Assembly: GCA_036403795.1 (NCBI GenBank) | Contig: DASWQJ010000225.1 | Location: 1 to 11,858, forward strand | Source of the DNA: Stenotrophomonas_A sp036403795 | GTDB taxonomy: Bacteria > Pseudomonadota > Gammaproteobacteria > Xanthomonadales > Xanthomonadaceae | Direction of reading: 5' to 3' | DNA: 11,858 bases | In this document: one piece after another, positions 6,694 through 11,858 of the stretch | Position numbering within the stretch: the first letter of the stretch is position 1 | Layout of the letters: the number at the start of each line of letters is the position of its first letter | Notes under the pieces: generated by a model | Seen by the model: the letters and a program-made list of their open reading frames with translations, nothing else | Databases searched by the model: none | Told to the model about the DNA's origin: nothing | Translations under genes and position numbers: made by a program

Positions 6694-7568
6694 ACGGCGC
6701 GCCAGGGGGGCAGGGCTGGTCGGCCTGGCCGGCACCGGCCAAGCTGAACCTGTTCCTGCGCATCACCGGTCGGCGCCCCGACGGCTATCACAACCTTCAA
6801 ACGGTGTTCCGCCTGCTGGACTGGGGGGACACGGTGTACCTGCGCGTTCGTGACGACAGGGGTCCAATTAGCAGGGTAGGTCCTTCCGCCCCCGGCGTGG
6901 CACCGGCCGACGACCTGATGGTCCGTGTGGCGAATTTGCTCAAACAGGCTGCTAAGTGTCCGCAATCTGCCGACATCAGCGTCGATAAGCTGATTCCGGC
7001 AGGCGGTGGTTTTGGCGGAGGTTCCTCGAACGCGGCTTCGGTTTTGGTGGGTCTGAATGCCTTGTGGGGGCTCGAGTGGAGCGTCGACGATCTGGCTGCA
7101 CTGGGCGCCGAACTGGGTGCGGACGTGCCCGTATTCGTCCGCGGCCATGACGCTTGGGGCGAAGGCATCGGTGAACAGTTGCAGCCGCTGGAGCTGCCAC
7201 CGGCTTGGTATGTACTGGTGGATCCGGGCATTCACGTCCCCACCGCCGCACTTTTTCACTCGCCGCATTTGACGCGGGATGCCGCGCCCGTGAAAATAGC
7301 GGACTTCGTTTCCGGATCCCTGCTCGGCAACGCGTTCGAACCGGTCCTGCGCCGCCAAGAACCTGCCATCGAGGCGGTGTTCGGGGCATTGTCGCTGATC
7401 GGTTTGCCGCACCTCACCGGGTCGGGAAGTGGCTGCTTCGTCGAGTTTGGTACGCGCGCTGCCGCAGAGCAGGCGCTGTGCCGATTGCCGAAGGGGTTGC
7501 GGGCTTGGGTAGCGGGCGGGACTTCACGGTCTCTCCTGCTCGAGGCACTGGCGGCGAACAAGTTTTAA
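6690..7568 (+). CDS. ispE: 4-diphosphocytidyl-2-C-methyl-D-erythritol kinase
   Basis: This 292-residue GHMP-family kinase phosphorylates CDP-methylerythritol in the MEP pathway to isoprenoid precursors. The N-terminal WPAPAKLNLFLRI carries the catalytic-region Lys18. The glycine-rich ATP loop IPAGGGFGGGSSNAA is at 102-116. The catalytic aspartate is Asp145 in GADVPVF. The third GHMP motif TGSGSGCFVEF is at 243-253. The ATG at 6690 overlaps the lolB stop and gives the usual distance to the PAKLNLFL motif. An N-terminal extension of about ten residues (MNGAPGGQGW) precedes the conserved core. Codons around 6855-6980 are less GC-biased than in neighbouring genes, including two AGG arginine codons close together, in a surface-variable part of the family. 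tRNA-Gln begins three bases after the stop. Confidence 0.96.
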   Translation: MNGAPGGQGWSAWPAPAKLNLFLRITGRRPDGYHNLQTVFRLLDWGDTVYLRVRDDRGPISRVGPSAPGVAPADDLMVRVANLLKQAAKCPQSADISVDKLIPAGGGFGGGSSNAASVLVGLNALWGLEWSVDDLAALGAELGADVPVFVRGHDAWGEGIGEQLQPLELPPAWYVLVDPGIHVPTAALFHSPHLTRDAAPVKIADFVSGSLLGNAFEPVLRRQEPAIEAVFGALSLIGLPHLTGSGSGCFVEFGTRAAAEQALCRLPKGLRAWVAGGTSRSLLLEALAANKF

Positions 7569-7571
7569 CGC

Positions 7572-7648
7572 AGGGGCGTCGCCAAGAGGCCCAAGGCACC
7601 AGGTTTTGATCCTGGCATTCGTAGGTTCGAATCCTACCGCCCCTGCCA
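7572..7648 (+). tRNA. tRNA-Gln (anticodon TTG)
   Basis: A complete cloverleaf is visible. The acceptor stem AGGGGCG (7572-7578) pairs with CGCCCCT (7638-7644), with discriminator G (7645) and an encoded CCA (7646-7648). The anticodon stem CCAGG/CCTGG encloses the loop TTTTGAT, giving anticodon TTG, which reads CAA. The T arm is GTAGG TTCGAAT CCTAC. The tRNA starts three bases after the ispE stop and ends 60 bases before the prs start, with no evident promoter of its own, so it is probably cut from a lolB-ispE-prs transcript. Confidence 0.97.
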
Positions 7649-7708
7649 TTCGTCGCGGCTGCGCCCGCGATGACCCGTCCCGCTTCGCCGTCGCCCGAGA
7701 TCAAATCC

Positions 7709-8668
7709 ATGCAAGACGAACGCAATTTGCTGGTGTTTTCCGGCAATGCCAACAAGCCGCTCGCGCAGAACATCTGCAAGGAGCTGGGCGTGCGCATGGG
7801 CAAGGCACTGGTCTCGCGCTTCTCCGATGGCGAGGTGCAGGTCGAGATCGAAGAAAGTGTGCGTCGCCAGGAAGTGTTCGTCGTCCAGCCGACTTGCGCC
7901 CCCAGCGCGGAAAACCTGATGGAGTTGCTGGTGCTGATCGACGCGCTCAAGCGCGCCAGCGCCGCCAGCGTGACGGCGGTGATGCCGTACTTCGGCTACT
8001 CGCGCCAAGACCGCCGCATGCGGTCCTCGCGCGTGCCGATCACTGCCAAGGTGGCGGCGAAAATGATCAATGCCATCGGTGCGGATCGGGTGCTGACGGT
8101 GGACCTGCACGCCGACCAGATCCAGGGTTTCTTCGACGTACCGGTAGACAACGTCTATGCCTCGCCGCTGTTGCTGGCCGACATCTGGCGCGCCTACGGC
8201 ACTGACAACCTGATCGTTGTGTCCCCGGACGTCGGTGGCGTAGTGCGCGCGCGCGCCGTCGCCAAGCGCCTGGACGATGCGGACCTGGCGATCATCGACA
8301 AGCGTCGTCCGCGCGCCAACGTGTCCACGGTGATGAACATCATCGGCGACGTGCACGGCAAGACCTGCGTGCTGGTGGACGATCTGGTCGATACCGCCGG
8401 CACGCTCTGCGCGGCCGCCGCGGCGCTCAAGCAACGCGGGGCGGTGAAGGTGGTCGCCTACTGCACGCACCCGGTGTTTTCCGGTCCGGCAGTGGACAAC
8501 ATCAACAACTCGCAGCTCGACGAGATCGTCGTCACCGACACCATTCCGCTGTCGGACCTGGCCCGCGTGTGCACCAAGATTCGCCAGCTGAGCGTTGCCG
8601 AGCTGCTTGCCGAAACCATCCGGCGCATCGCATTCGGCGAATCGGTCAGCTCGTTGTACGTGGATTGA
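7709..8668 (+). CDS. prs: Ribose-phosphate pyrophosphokinase (PRPP synthetase)
   Basis: This 319-residue protein makes 5-phosphoribosyl-1-pyrophosphate from ribose 5-phosphate and ATP, feeding purine, pyrimidine, NAD, histidine and tryptophan synthesis. Visible motifs are RQDRR at 99-103 (ATP binding), His134 in VDLHADQIQGFF (metal/catalytic region), the flexible catalytic loop DKRRPRANV at 197-205 with Lys198, and the PRPP-binding loop VLVDDLVDTAGT at 221-232. The C-terminus RIAFGESVSSLYVD is typical of proteobacterial Prs. The start at 7709 (MQDERNLLVFSGNA) matches the family length. An in-frame ATG at 7670 would add 13 proline- and serine-rich residues and lies closer to the tRNA. Neither start has a strong Shine-Dalgarno. 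The 60-bp gap from tRNA-Gln is GC-rich and shows no promoter, so transcription probably comes from upstream. Confidence 0.97.
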   Translation: MQDERNLLVFSGNANKPLAQNICKELGVRMGKALVSRFSDGEVQVEIEESVRRQEVFVVQPTCAPSAENLMELLVLIDALKRASAASVTAVMPYFGYSRQDRRMRSSRVPITAKVAAKMINAIGADRVLTVDLHADQIQGFFDVPVDNVYASPLLLADIWRAYGTDNLIVVSPDVGGVVRARAVAKRLDDADLAIIDKRRPRANVSTVMNIIGDVHGKTCVLVDDLVDTAGTLCAAAAALKQRGAVKVVAYCTHPVFSGPAVDNINNSQLDEIVVTDTIPLSDLARVCTKIRQLSVAELLAETIRRIAFGESVSSLYVD

Positions 8669-8690
8669 GCCGGTAACACGGCTTTCAACG

Positions 8691-8712
8691 GCTCCCCTGG
8701 TCGCGGGGGAGT
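8691..8712 (+). other. Hairpin in the prs-rplY spacer
   Basis: CTCCCCTG (8692-8699) pairs with CGCGGGGGAG at 8704-8711 (one G-U pair) around the tetraloop GTCG, and an extra G-U can form at 8691/8712. The stem lies 24 bases after the prs stop and 50 bases before the rplY ATG. No T-run follows it. It may act as an attenuator, an mRNA 3' end for prs, or a leader structure for L25; the sequence does not decide. Confidence 0.4.
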
Positions 8713-8761
8713 CACAAGGCCAGCCGCGAGGCGGCCACTTCAACCAAGGTAGTAAATCGAA

Positions 8762-9394
8762 ATGGCTAAGACTCATGAAATCAAGGTTCTGCGTCGCGAG
8801 GACGAGGGTAAGGGTGCGAGCCGCCGCCTGCGTCTGACCGGCCAGATCCCGGCGATCGTCTATGGTGGCGAGCTCAAGCCCGTCAGCATCCAGCTCAACC
8901 ATGAGCAGATCTGGCTGGCCCAGCAGAACGACTGGTTCTACTCGTCGATCCTGGACCTGAGCCTCAACGGCGAAGTGCAGAAAGTGCTGCTGCGTGACAT
9001 GCAGCGTCACCCGTACAAGCAGCTCGTCATGCACATGGACTTCCAGCGCGTGAACGAGAACGAAAAGCTGCACGTTGCCGTGCCGCTGCACTTCGTCAAC
9101 GAAGATGCGTCGCCGGCCGGCAAGTCTGCCGAAGTCGTCGTGACCCATGAGCTGAACGACGTGCAGGTGCTCTGCCTGCCGAAGGATCTGCCGGAGTTCA
9201 TCGAAGTCGACCTGTCGGCTTTGGAAGTCGGCCACGTGATCCACCTGTCGGACATCAAGCTGCCGGAAGGCGTCGAGATCCCGGGCCTGAAGCTGGGCAA
9301 GGAGCACGACGTGGCGGTGGTCATCGCCAAGCATGGTCGCGAGGAAGCGGCCGATGCGTCGGGCGAGGAAGCCGGCAAGGACGAGGCCAAGTAA
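8762..9394 (+). CDS. rplY: 50S ribosomal protein L25 (long, Ctc/TL5-type)
   Basis: This 210-residue protein binds 5S rRNA in the large ribosomal subunit. The L25 domain occupies about 1-95, with GKGASRRLRLTGQIPAIVYG at 16-35 and RHPYKQLVMHMDFQRV at 82-97. A second beta-rich CTC-type domain covers about 100-190, and the tail 193-210 is acidic and lysine-containing (REEAADASGEEAGKDEAK). E. coli L25 has only the first domain (about 94 residues), so this is the two-domain form found in many other bacteria. AAGG at 8746-8749 lies 12 bases before the ATG, a longish spacing for a Shine-Dalgarno. Codon choice is strongly GC-biased, as expected for a highly expressed gene. It follows prs by 93 bp and is separated from pth by a strong hairpin. 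The prs-rplY-pth-ychF order is conserved in many gammaproteobacteria. Confidence 0.97.
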   Translation: MAKTHEIKVLRREDEGKGASRRLRLTGQIPAIVYGGELKPVSIQLNHEQIWLAQQNDWFYSSILDLSLNGEVQKVLLRDMQRHPYKQLVMHMDFQRVNENEKLHVAVPLHFVNEDASPAGKSAEVVVTHELNDVQVLCLPKDLPEFIEVDLSALEVGHVIHLSDIKLPEGVEIPGLKLGKEHDVAVVIAKHGREEAADASGEEAGKDEAK

Positions 9395-9402
9395 TCGCAT
9401 TG

Positions 9403-9432
9403 CCAACCCCGCGCCGATTGGCGCGGGGTTGG
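9403..9432 (+). terminator. Strong 13-bp hairpin after rplY
   Basis: CCAACCCCGCGCC (9403-9415) and GGCGCGGGGTTGG (9420-9432) pair perfectly around the loop GATT. The hairpin starts eight bases after the rplY stop and ends 16 bases before the pth ATG. TCGCGATC follows rather than a T-run, so termination would be inefficient or Rho-assisted. It probably lowers pth and ychF expression relative to rplY, or protects the 3' end of the rplY mRNA. Confidence 0.55.
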
Positions 9433-9448
9433 TCGCGATCGCTCCGGC

Positions 9449-10030
9449 ATGTCTGGACTGCGCCTGATCGTTGGACTGGGTAATCCCGGTCCAGAACATG
9501 CTCAAACCCGGCACAACGCCGGGTTTCGTTTCGTCGACGCCCTCGCCGAGGCGGCGGGCGCGCGCTGGAGCCTGGAATCCAAGCTTTTCGGTGAGGCGGC
9601 CAAGGCGGAAATCGCCGGGCGTGCTGTCTGGCTGCTAAAGCCCTCCACCTATATGAACCTGAGCGGTAAGTCAGTGACCGCCGCCCTGCGTTTCTGGAAA
9701 ATCGAGCCGGAGCAGATGCTGGTCGCGCACGACGAACTGGATCTTCCGCCCGGCGTGGCGAAGTTCAAGTTTGACGGTGGCCACGGCGGGCAGAACGGCC
9801 TGCGCGATACGATGCAATTGCTGGGTCACGGCAAGTTCCACCGGCTCAGAGTGGGGATCGGCCACCCCGGACACAAAGACAAGGTCGTGCCCTGGGTGTT
9901 GGGGCGCGCCGGTCGCGATGACGACGTGCTGATCGCACGGGCCATCGACGACGCCATTGCAGCGCTGCCGCTGGCGGCGGAGGGCAACTTCAGCGAAGCC
10001 ACCAAACGCCTCAATACCGCCAAGGCATGA
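9449..10030 (+). CDS. pth: Peptidyl-tRNA hydrolase
   Basis: This 193-residue enzyme releases tRNA from peptidyl-tRNAs that drop off the ribosome. The active-site residues known for E. coli Pth are all visible, shifted by two: Asn12 in GLGNPGPEH, His22 in TRHNAGF, Asn70 in STYMNLSG, Asp95 in VAHDELDLPPG and Asn116 in GGHGGQNGLRD. The segment FHRLRVGIGHPGHKD is at 130-144. The ATG at 9449 gives the standard N-terminus (MSGLRLIVGLGNPG). No good Shine-Dalgarno is visible between the preceding hairpin and the start, so translation initiation may be weak. A palindrome and 76 bases separate it from ychF. Confidence 0.97.
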   Translation: MSGLRLIVGLGNPGPEHAQTRHNAGFRFVDALAEAAGARWSLESKLFGEAAKAEIAGRAVWLLKPSTYMNLSGKSVTAALRFWKIEPEQMLVAHDELDLPPGVAKFKFDGGHGGQNGLRDTMQLLGHGKFHRLRVGIGHPGHKDKVVPWVLGRAGRDDDVLIARAIDDAIAALPLAAEGNFSEATKRLNTAKA

Positions 10031-10036
10031 TGGTTG

Positions 10037-10077
10037 GGGATTCGGGATTCGCGGCTTGCCGGCGAATCTCCAATCCC
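10037..10077. repeat. REP-like imperfect palindrome between pth and ychF
   Basis: GGGATT-CGG-GATTCGC (10037-10052) faces GCGAATC-TCC-AATCCC (10062-10077). The arms pair over 13 of 16 positions with a symmetric three-base internal mismatch, around a short G/C-rich centre. The left arm also contains a direct repeat of GGGATTC (10037-10043 and 10044-10050). The element lies seven bases after the pth stop and 29 bases before the ychF start. It looks like a dispersed intergenic palindrome rather than an intrinsic terminator, because no T-run follows. Only one copy is in this window. Confidence 0.5.
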
Positions 10078-10090
10078 GAGACATCATTTC

Positions 10091-10100
10091 AGGATCAGGA
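10091..10100 (+). promoter_or_regulatory. Ribosome binding site of ychF (doubled AGGA)
   Basis: AGGATC AGGA gives two Shine-Dalgarno cores six bases apart. The second (10097-10100) lies six bases before the ATG at 10107, an ideal spacing. This fixes the ychF start against the longer open frame that extends back into pth. Confidence 0.7.
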
Positions 10101-10106
10101 TCAGTC

Positions 10107-11198
10107 ATGGGCATCAAATGCGGCATCGTCGGCCTGCCGAACGTCGGCAAGTCGACTCTGTTCAATGCGCTGACCAAGGCGGGAATCGCTGCGGCCAACT
10201 TTCCGTTCTGCACCATCGAGCCGAATGTCGGCATCGTGCCCGTACCGGATCTGCGGCTGAACCAGCTCGCGGAAATCGTGAAGCCGCAAAAGCTCATCCC
10301 CACCGCGGTCGAGTTCGTGGACATCGCGGGCCTCGTTGCCGGCGCCGCCAGTGGCGAGGGGTTGGGCAACAAGTTTCTGGCGCACATCCGTGAGGTCGAC
10401 GCCATCACGCATGTCGTGCGCTGCTTCGAGCACGGGGACATCGTCCACGTCGCCGGCAAGGTCGATCCCCTGTCGGACATTGAAACCATCGATACCGAGC
10501 TGGCGCTCGCCGACCTGGATAGCGTCGAAAAGGCCCTCAATCGGGCCGAGCGCGCGGCCAAGGGTGGCGACAAGGAGGCCGCGGCGCGCAAGCCGGTGCT
10601 GGCCAAGTTGCAGGCTGCGCTGGCCGAAGGCAAGGCTGGGCGCGCTGCCGGCCTGGACGAGGAGGAGAAGGCCCTCGTCCGCGACCTGTTCCTGCTGACG
10701 CTCAAGCCGGTGATGTACATCGCCAACGTGCTGGAGGATGGCTTCGAGAACAATCCGCACCTGGACGCGGTGCGCCAGCACGCGGTGGCCGAAGGGGCAG
10801 AGGTCGTCCCGGTCTCTGCCGCCATCGAGGAAGAGCTCGCCCAGTTGGAAGACGTTGACCGCGATGCGTTCCTGGCCGACCTGGGCCTGGACGAGCCGGG
10901 CCTGAATCGAGTCATTCGTGCCGCCTACAAGCTGCTGGGGCTGCAGACCTACTTCACGGCGGGCGTCAAAGAGGTTCGTGCCTGGACAGTCAGGAAGGGC
11001 GCGACCGCCCCCCAGGCGGCGGCGGTCATCCATACCGATTTCGAGCGCGGCTTCATTCGTGCCGAGACCGTTTCCTATGACGATTTCCTCAAGTACAAGG
11101 GCGAGTCGGGCGCCCGGGATGCCGGGCGCCTGCGCCTGGAAGGCAAGGAATACCGCGTGCAGGAAGGCGATGTCCTGCACTTCCGTTTCAACGTCTGA
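10107..11198 (+). CDS. ychF: Redox-regulated translation-associated ATPase YchF (OLA1 family)
   Basis: This 363-residue Obg-family P-loop protein is known to prefer ATP over GTP and to associate with ribosomes and catalase in other bacteria. The P-loop GLPNVGKST is at 9-17. Switch I region NFPFCTIEPNVG is at 31-42, and the G3 motif is DIAG at 72-75 in VDIAGLVAGAASGEGLGN. The G4 position carries NVLE (207-210) rather than NKxD, the mark of the ATP-specific YchF/OLA1 group. A coiled-coil insertion covers about 135-200. A C-terminal TGS domain is at about 279-361, ending in EGDVLHFRFNV. The start at 10107 has a good Shine-Dalgarno and gives the standard MGIKCGIVGLPNVGKS. It follows pth, the usual neighbour, and is the last gene of the rightward cluster before the tRNA-tuf operon. 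Confidence 0.97.
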   Translation: MGIKCGIVGLPNVGKSTLFNALTKAGIAAANFPFCTIEPNVGIVPVPDLRLNQLAEIVKPQKLIPTAVEFVDIAGLVAGAASGEGLGNKFLAHIREVDAITHVVRCFEHGDIVHVAGKVDPLSDIETIDTELALADLDSVEKALNRAERAAKGGDKEAAARKPVLAKLQAALAEGKAGRAAGLDEEEKALVRDLFLLTLKPVMYIANVLEDGFENNPHLDAVRQHAVAEGAEVVPVSAAIEEELAQLEDVDRDAFLADLGLDEPGLNRVIRAAYKLLGLQTYFTAGVKEVRAWTVRKGATAPQAAAVIHTDFERGFIRAETVSYDDFLKYKGESGARDAGRLRLEGKEYRVQEGDVLHFRFNV

Positions 11199-11230
11199 GG
11201 ACGGGGTCTCGCGCGGGGCTGGCAACAGGC

Positions 11231-11278
11231 AAGAATTTGTAAATTCCTGTTGACAGCGCGCCGGCCCAAGCCCAGAAT
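11231..11278 (+). promoter_or_regulatory. Sigma70 promoter with UP-like element for the tRNA-tuf operon
   Basis: A perfect -35 box TTGACA (11250-11255) is separated by 17 bp from CAGAAT (11273-11278), which matches four of six -10 bases. An AT-rich block with the palindrome GAATTT GT AAATTC (11233-11246) lies just upstream of the -35, where UP elements sit. The bases after the -10 (TGCGGGC) form a GC-rich discriminator, as in stringently controlled stable-RNA promoters. Transcription would begin near 11285, about 50 bases before tRNA-Tyr. Confidence 0.75.
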
Positions 11279-11337
11279 TGCGGGCTCTTCACACGGGACT
11301 GAATCGGCTTTGCAGCCACTTCGACCCGGGTGAATTC

Positions 11338-11423
11338 GGAGGGATACCCAAGCGGCCAACGGGGGCAGACTGTAAATCTGCTGGCTTACGCCTTCGGTGG
11401 TTCGAATCCACCTCCCTCCACCA
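11338..11423 (+). tRNA. tRNA-Tyr (anticodon GTA)
   Basis: The acceptor stem GGAGGGA (11338-11344) pairs with TCCCTCC (11413-11419), followed by discriminator A and an encoded CCA (11421-11423). The anticodon stem GCAGA/TCTGC encloses CTGTAAA, so the anticodon is GTA (11372-11374). A long variable arm after 11381 marks a class II tRNA, as expected for bacterial tyrosine tRNA. It is the first structural gene of the tRNA-tuf transcript. Confidence 0.97.
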
Positions 11424-11451
11424 GTTTCAAGTTGTGGCAGTTCATCCCGTT

Positions 11452-11525
11452 GCGGGAGTAGTTCAATGGTAGAACTTCAGCCTTCCAAGCTGATTGTGCG
11501 GGTTCGATTCCCGTCTCCCGCTCCA
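11452..11525 (+). tRNA. tRNA-Gly (anticodon TCC)
   Basis: The acceptor stem GCGGGAG (11452-11458) pairs with CTCCCGC (11515-11521), with discriminator T and an encoded CCA (11523-11525). The anticodon arm TCAGC CTTCCAA GCTGA gives anticodon TCC (11484-11486), reading GGA and GGG. The arm is identical to that of E. coli tRNA-Gly(TCC), the glyT gene of the tufB operon. It lies 28 bases after tRNA-Tyr. Confidence 0.97.
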
Positions 11526-11557
11526 TTGATCTGGAAACGTGTCACAATAGAAAACTT

Positions 11558-11633
11558 GCTCACGTAGCTCAGTCGGTAGAGCACCTCCTTGGTAAGGAGG
11601 AGGTCGATGGTTCGATTCCATTCGTGAGCACCA
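11558..11633 (+). tRNA. tRNA-Thr (anticodon GGT)
   Basis: The acceptor stem GCTCACG (11558-11564) pairs with CGTGAGC (11623-11629), with discriminator A and an encoded CCA (11631-11633). The anticodon arm CCTCC TTGGTAA GGAGG gives GGT (11591-11593), reading ACC and ACU. It corresponds to thrT of the E. coli tufB operon and ends 63 bases before the tuf start. Confidence 0.97.
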
Positions 11634-11696
11634 TCAATACAGCGTCAGTTCTTTCAACGCGTCACACCTTTCAACGCACACCGAGAAGAAGCAGCC

Positions 11697-11858
11697 ATGG
11701 CCAAGGGTAAGTTCGAGCGCACCAAGCCGCACGTCAACGTCGGCACCATCGGTCACGTCGACCACGGCAAGACCACGCTGACCGCTGCGCTGACCAAGAT
11801 TGGCGCAGAGCGCTTCGGTGGCGAGTTCAAGGCATATGACGCGATTGACGCAGCGCCG
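11697..11858 (+). CDS. tuf: Elongation factor Tu, N-terminal 54 codons (cut by window edge)
   Basis: The open frame from ATG 11697 runs to the window edge and gives 54 residues, starting MAKGKFERTKPHVNVGTIGH. The P-loop GHVDHGKT is at residues 19-26, and the switch I approach FGGEFKAYDAIDAAP is at 40-54. EF-Tu is about 396 residues, so most of the GTPase domain and domains 2 and 3 lie outside. EF-Tu-GTP delivers aminoacyl-tRNA to the ribosome. A purine-rich GAGAAGAAG lies just before the start. The upstream Tyr-Gly-Thr tRNA set identifies this as the tufB-type copy; a second tuf near the str operon is common in gammaproteobacteria but cannot be seen here. It is probably cotranscribed with the three tRNAs. 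Confidence 0.98.
   Translation, partial: MAKGKFERTKPHVNVGTIGHVDHGKTTLTAALTKIGAERFGGEFKAYDAIDAAP

Noticed and set aside
7654..7669. Small hairpin CGCGG/CCGCG after tRNA-Gln
   Set aside because: It has only five base pairs with a six-base loop in very GC-rich sequence and no T-run; such stems are expected by chance.
7670..7708. Upstream in-frame ATG for prs (13 extra residues)
   Set aside because: Known Prs proteins begin at the MQDxRNLLVFSGNA level; the extension is low-complexity and has no better ribosome binding site.
7634..9514. Very long open frame on the minus strand (626 codons) opposite prs and rplY
   Set aside because: It lies antisense to two unmistakable conserved genes. It is rich in His, Arg and Val with no family motifs, as expected for the complement of high-GC coding sequence.
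10056..10084. Possible ychF promoter (TTGCCG and AGACAT)
   Set aside because: The -10 matches only two of six bases and the -35 lies in the palindrome; it cannot be supported.
10101..11225. Minus-strand open frame of 374 codons opposite ychF
   Set aside because: It is antisense to the whole of ychF, lacks any recognisable motif and has shadow-like composition.
11526..11557. Possible promoter between tRNA-Gly and tRNA-Thr (TTGATC with an A-rich block downstream)
   Set aside because: At 17-bp spacing the -10 would be AGAAAA, and the better-looking CACAAT is only 11 bp away. Cotranscription from the strong upstream promoter is simpler.
1..11858. Search for mobile elements, CRISPR arrays, phage genes or defence genes
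   Set aside because: No transposase, integrase, repeat-spacer array or defence motif was found; all coding space is taken by conserved housekeeping families.

Overview
This is a high-GC chromosomal segment, almost wholly coding, from a gammaproteobacterium. Every gene has a recognisable family. The protein sequences and gene order point to the Xanthomonadaceae/Lysobacteraceae or a close relative such as the Rhodanobacteraceae. Evidence includes a close match to the Xanthomonas campestris GT41 protein (XcOGT), a Prs that closely resembles Xanthomonas Prs, and the order hemA | TPR gene - lolB - ispE - tRNA-Gln - prs - rplY - pth - ychF. That order is also known from Pseudomonas. The identification rests on remembered family sequences; no search was run.

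Left part (1-4323), minus strand. Reading from right to left, hemA (glutamyl-tRNA reductase) overlaps prfA (peptide chain release factor 1). The prfA stop overlaps the GTG start of a TPR plus GT41 O-GlcNAc-transferase-like gene. A short gap with a perfect hairpin follows, then the 5' part of moaB, which is cut by the window edge. The prmC/hemK gene that commonly follows prfA is not in this slot.

Middle part (4391-8668), plus strand, divergent from hemA. A secreted TPR protein resembling Pseudomonas LbcA by position overlaps lolB, and lolB overlaps ispE, each by ATGA. A tRNA-Gln(TTG) starts three bases after the ispE stop and is followed by prs. The cluster joins outer-membrane biogenesis, isoprenoid precursor synthesis and PRPP synthesis in one likely transcript.

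Right part (8669-11198), plus strand. rplY (ribosomal protein L25), pth (peptidyl-tRNA hydrolase) and ychF (translation-associated ATPase) are separated by short spacers. Each spacer holds a hairpin or palindrome.

Far right (11199-11858). A strong-looking sigma70 promoter with an AT-rich upstream element and a GC-rich discriminator precedes tRNA-Tyr(GTA), tRNA-Gly(TCC), tRNA-Thr(GGT) and the start of tuf. This matches the classical tufB operon.

No mobile element, CRISPR array, phage gene or defence system was seen, and no gene is visibly frameshifted. The window is mainly conserved housekeeping DNA. The items most worth a second look are the GT41 glycosyltransferase coupled to prfA, an LbcA-like protein that lacks a lipobox, and several intergenic inverted repeats.
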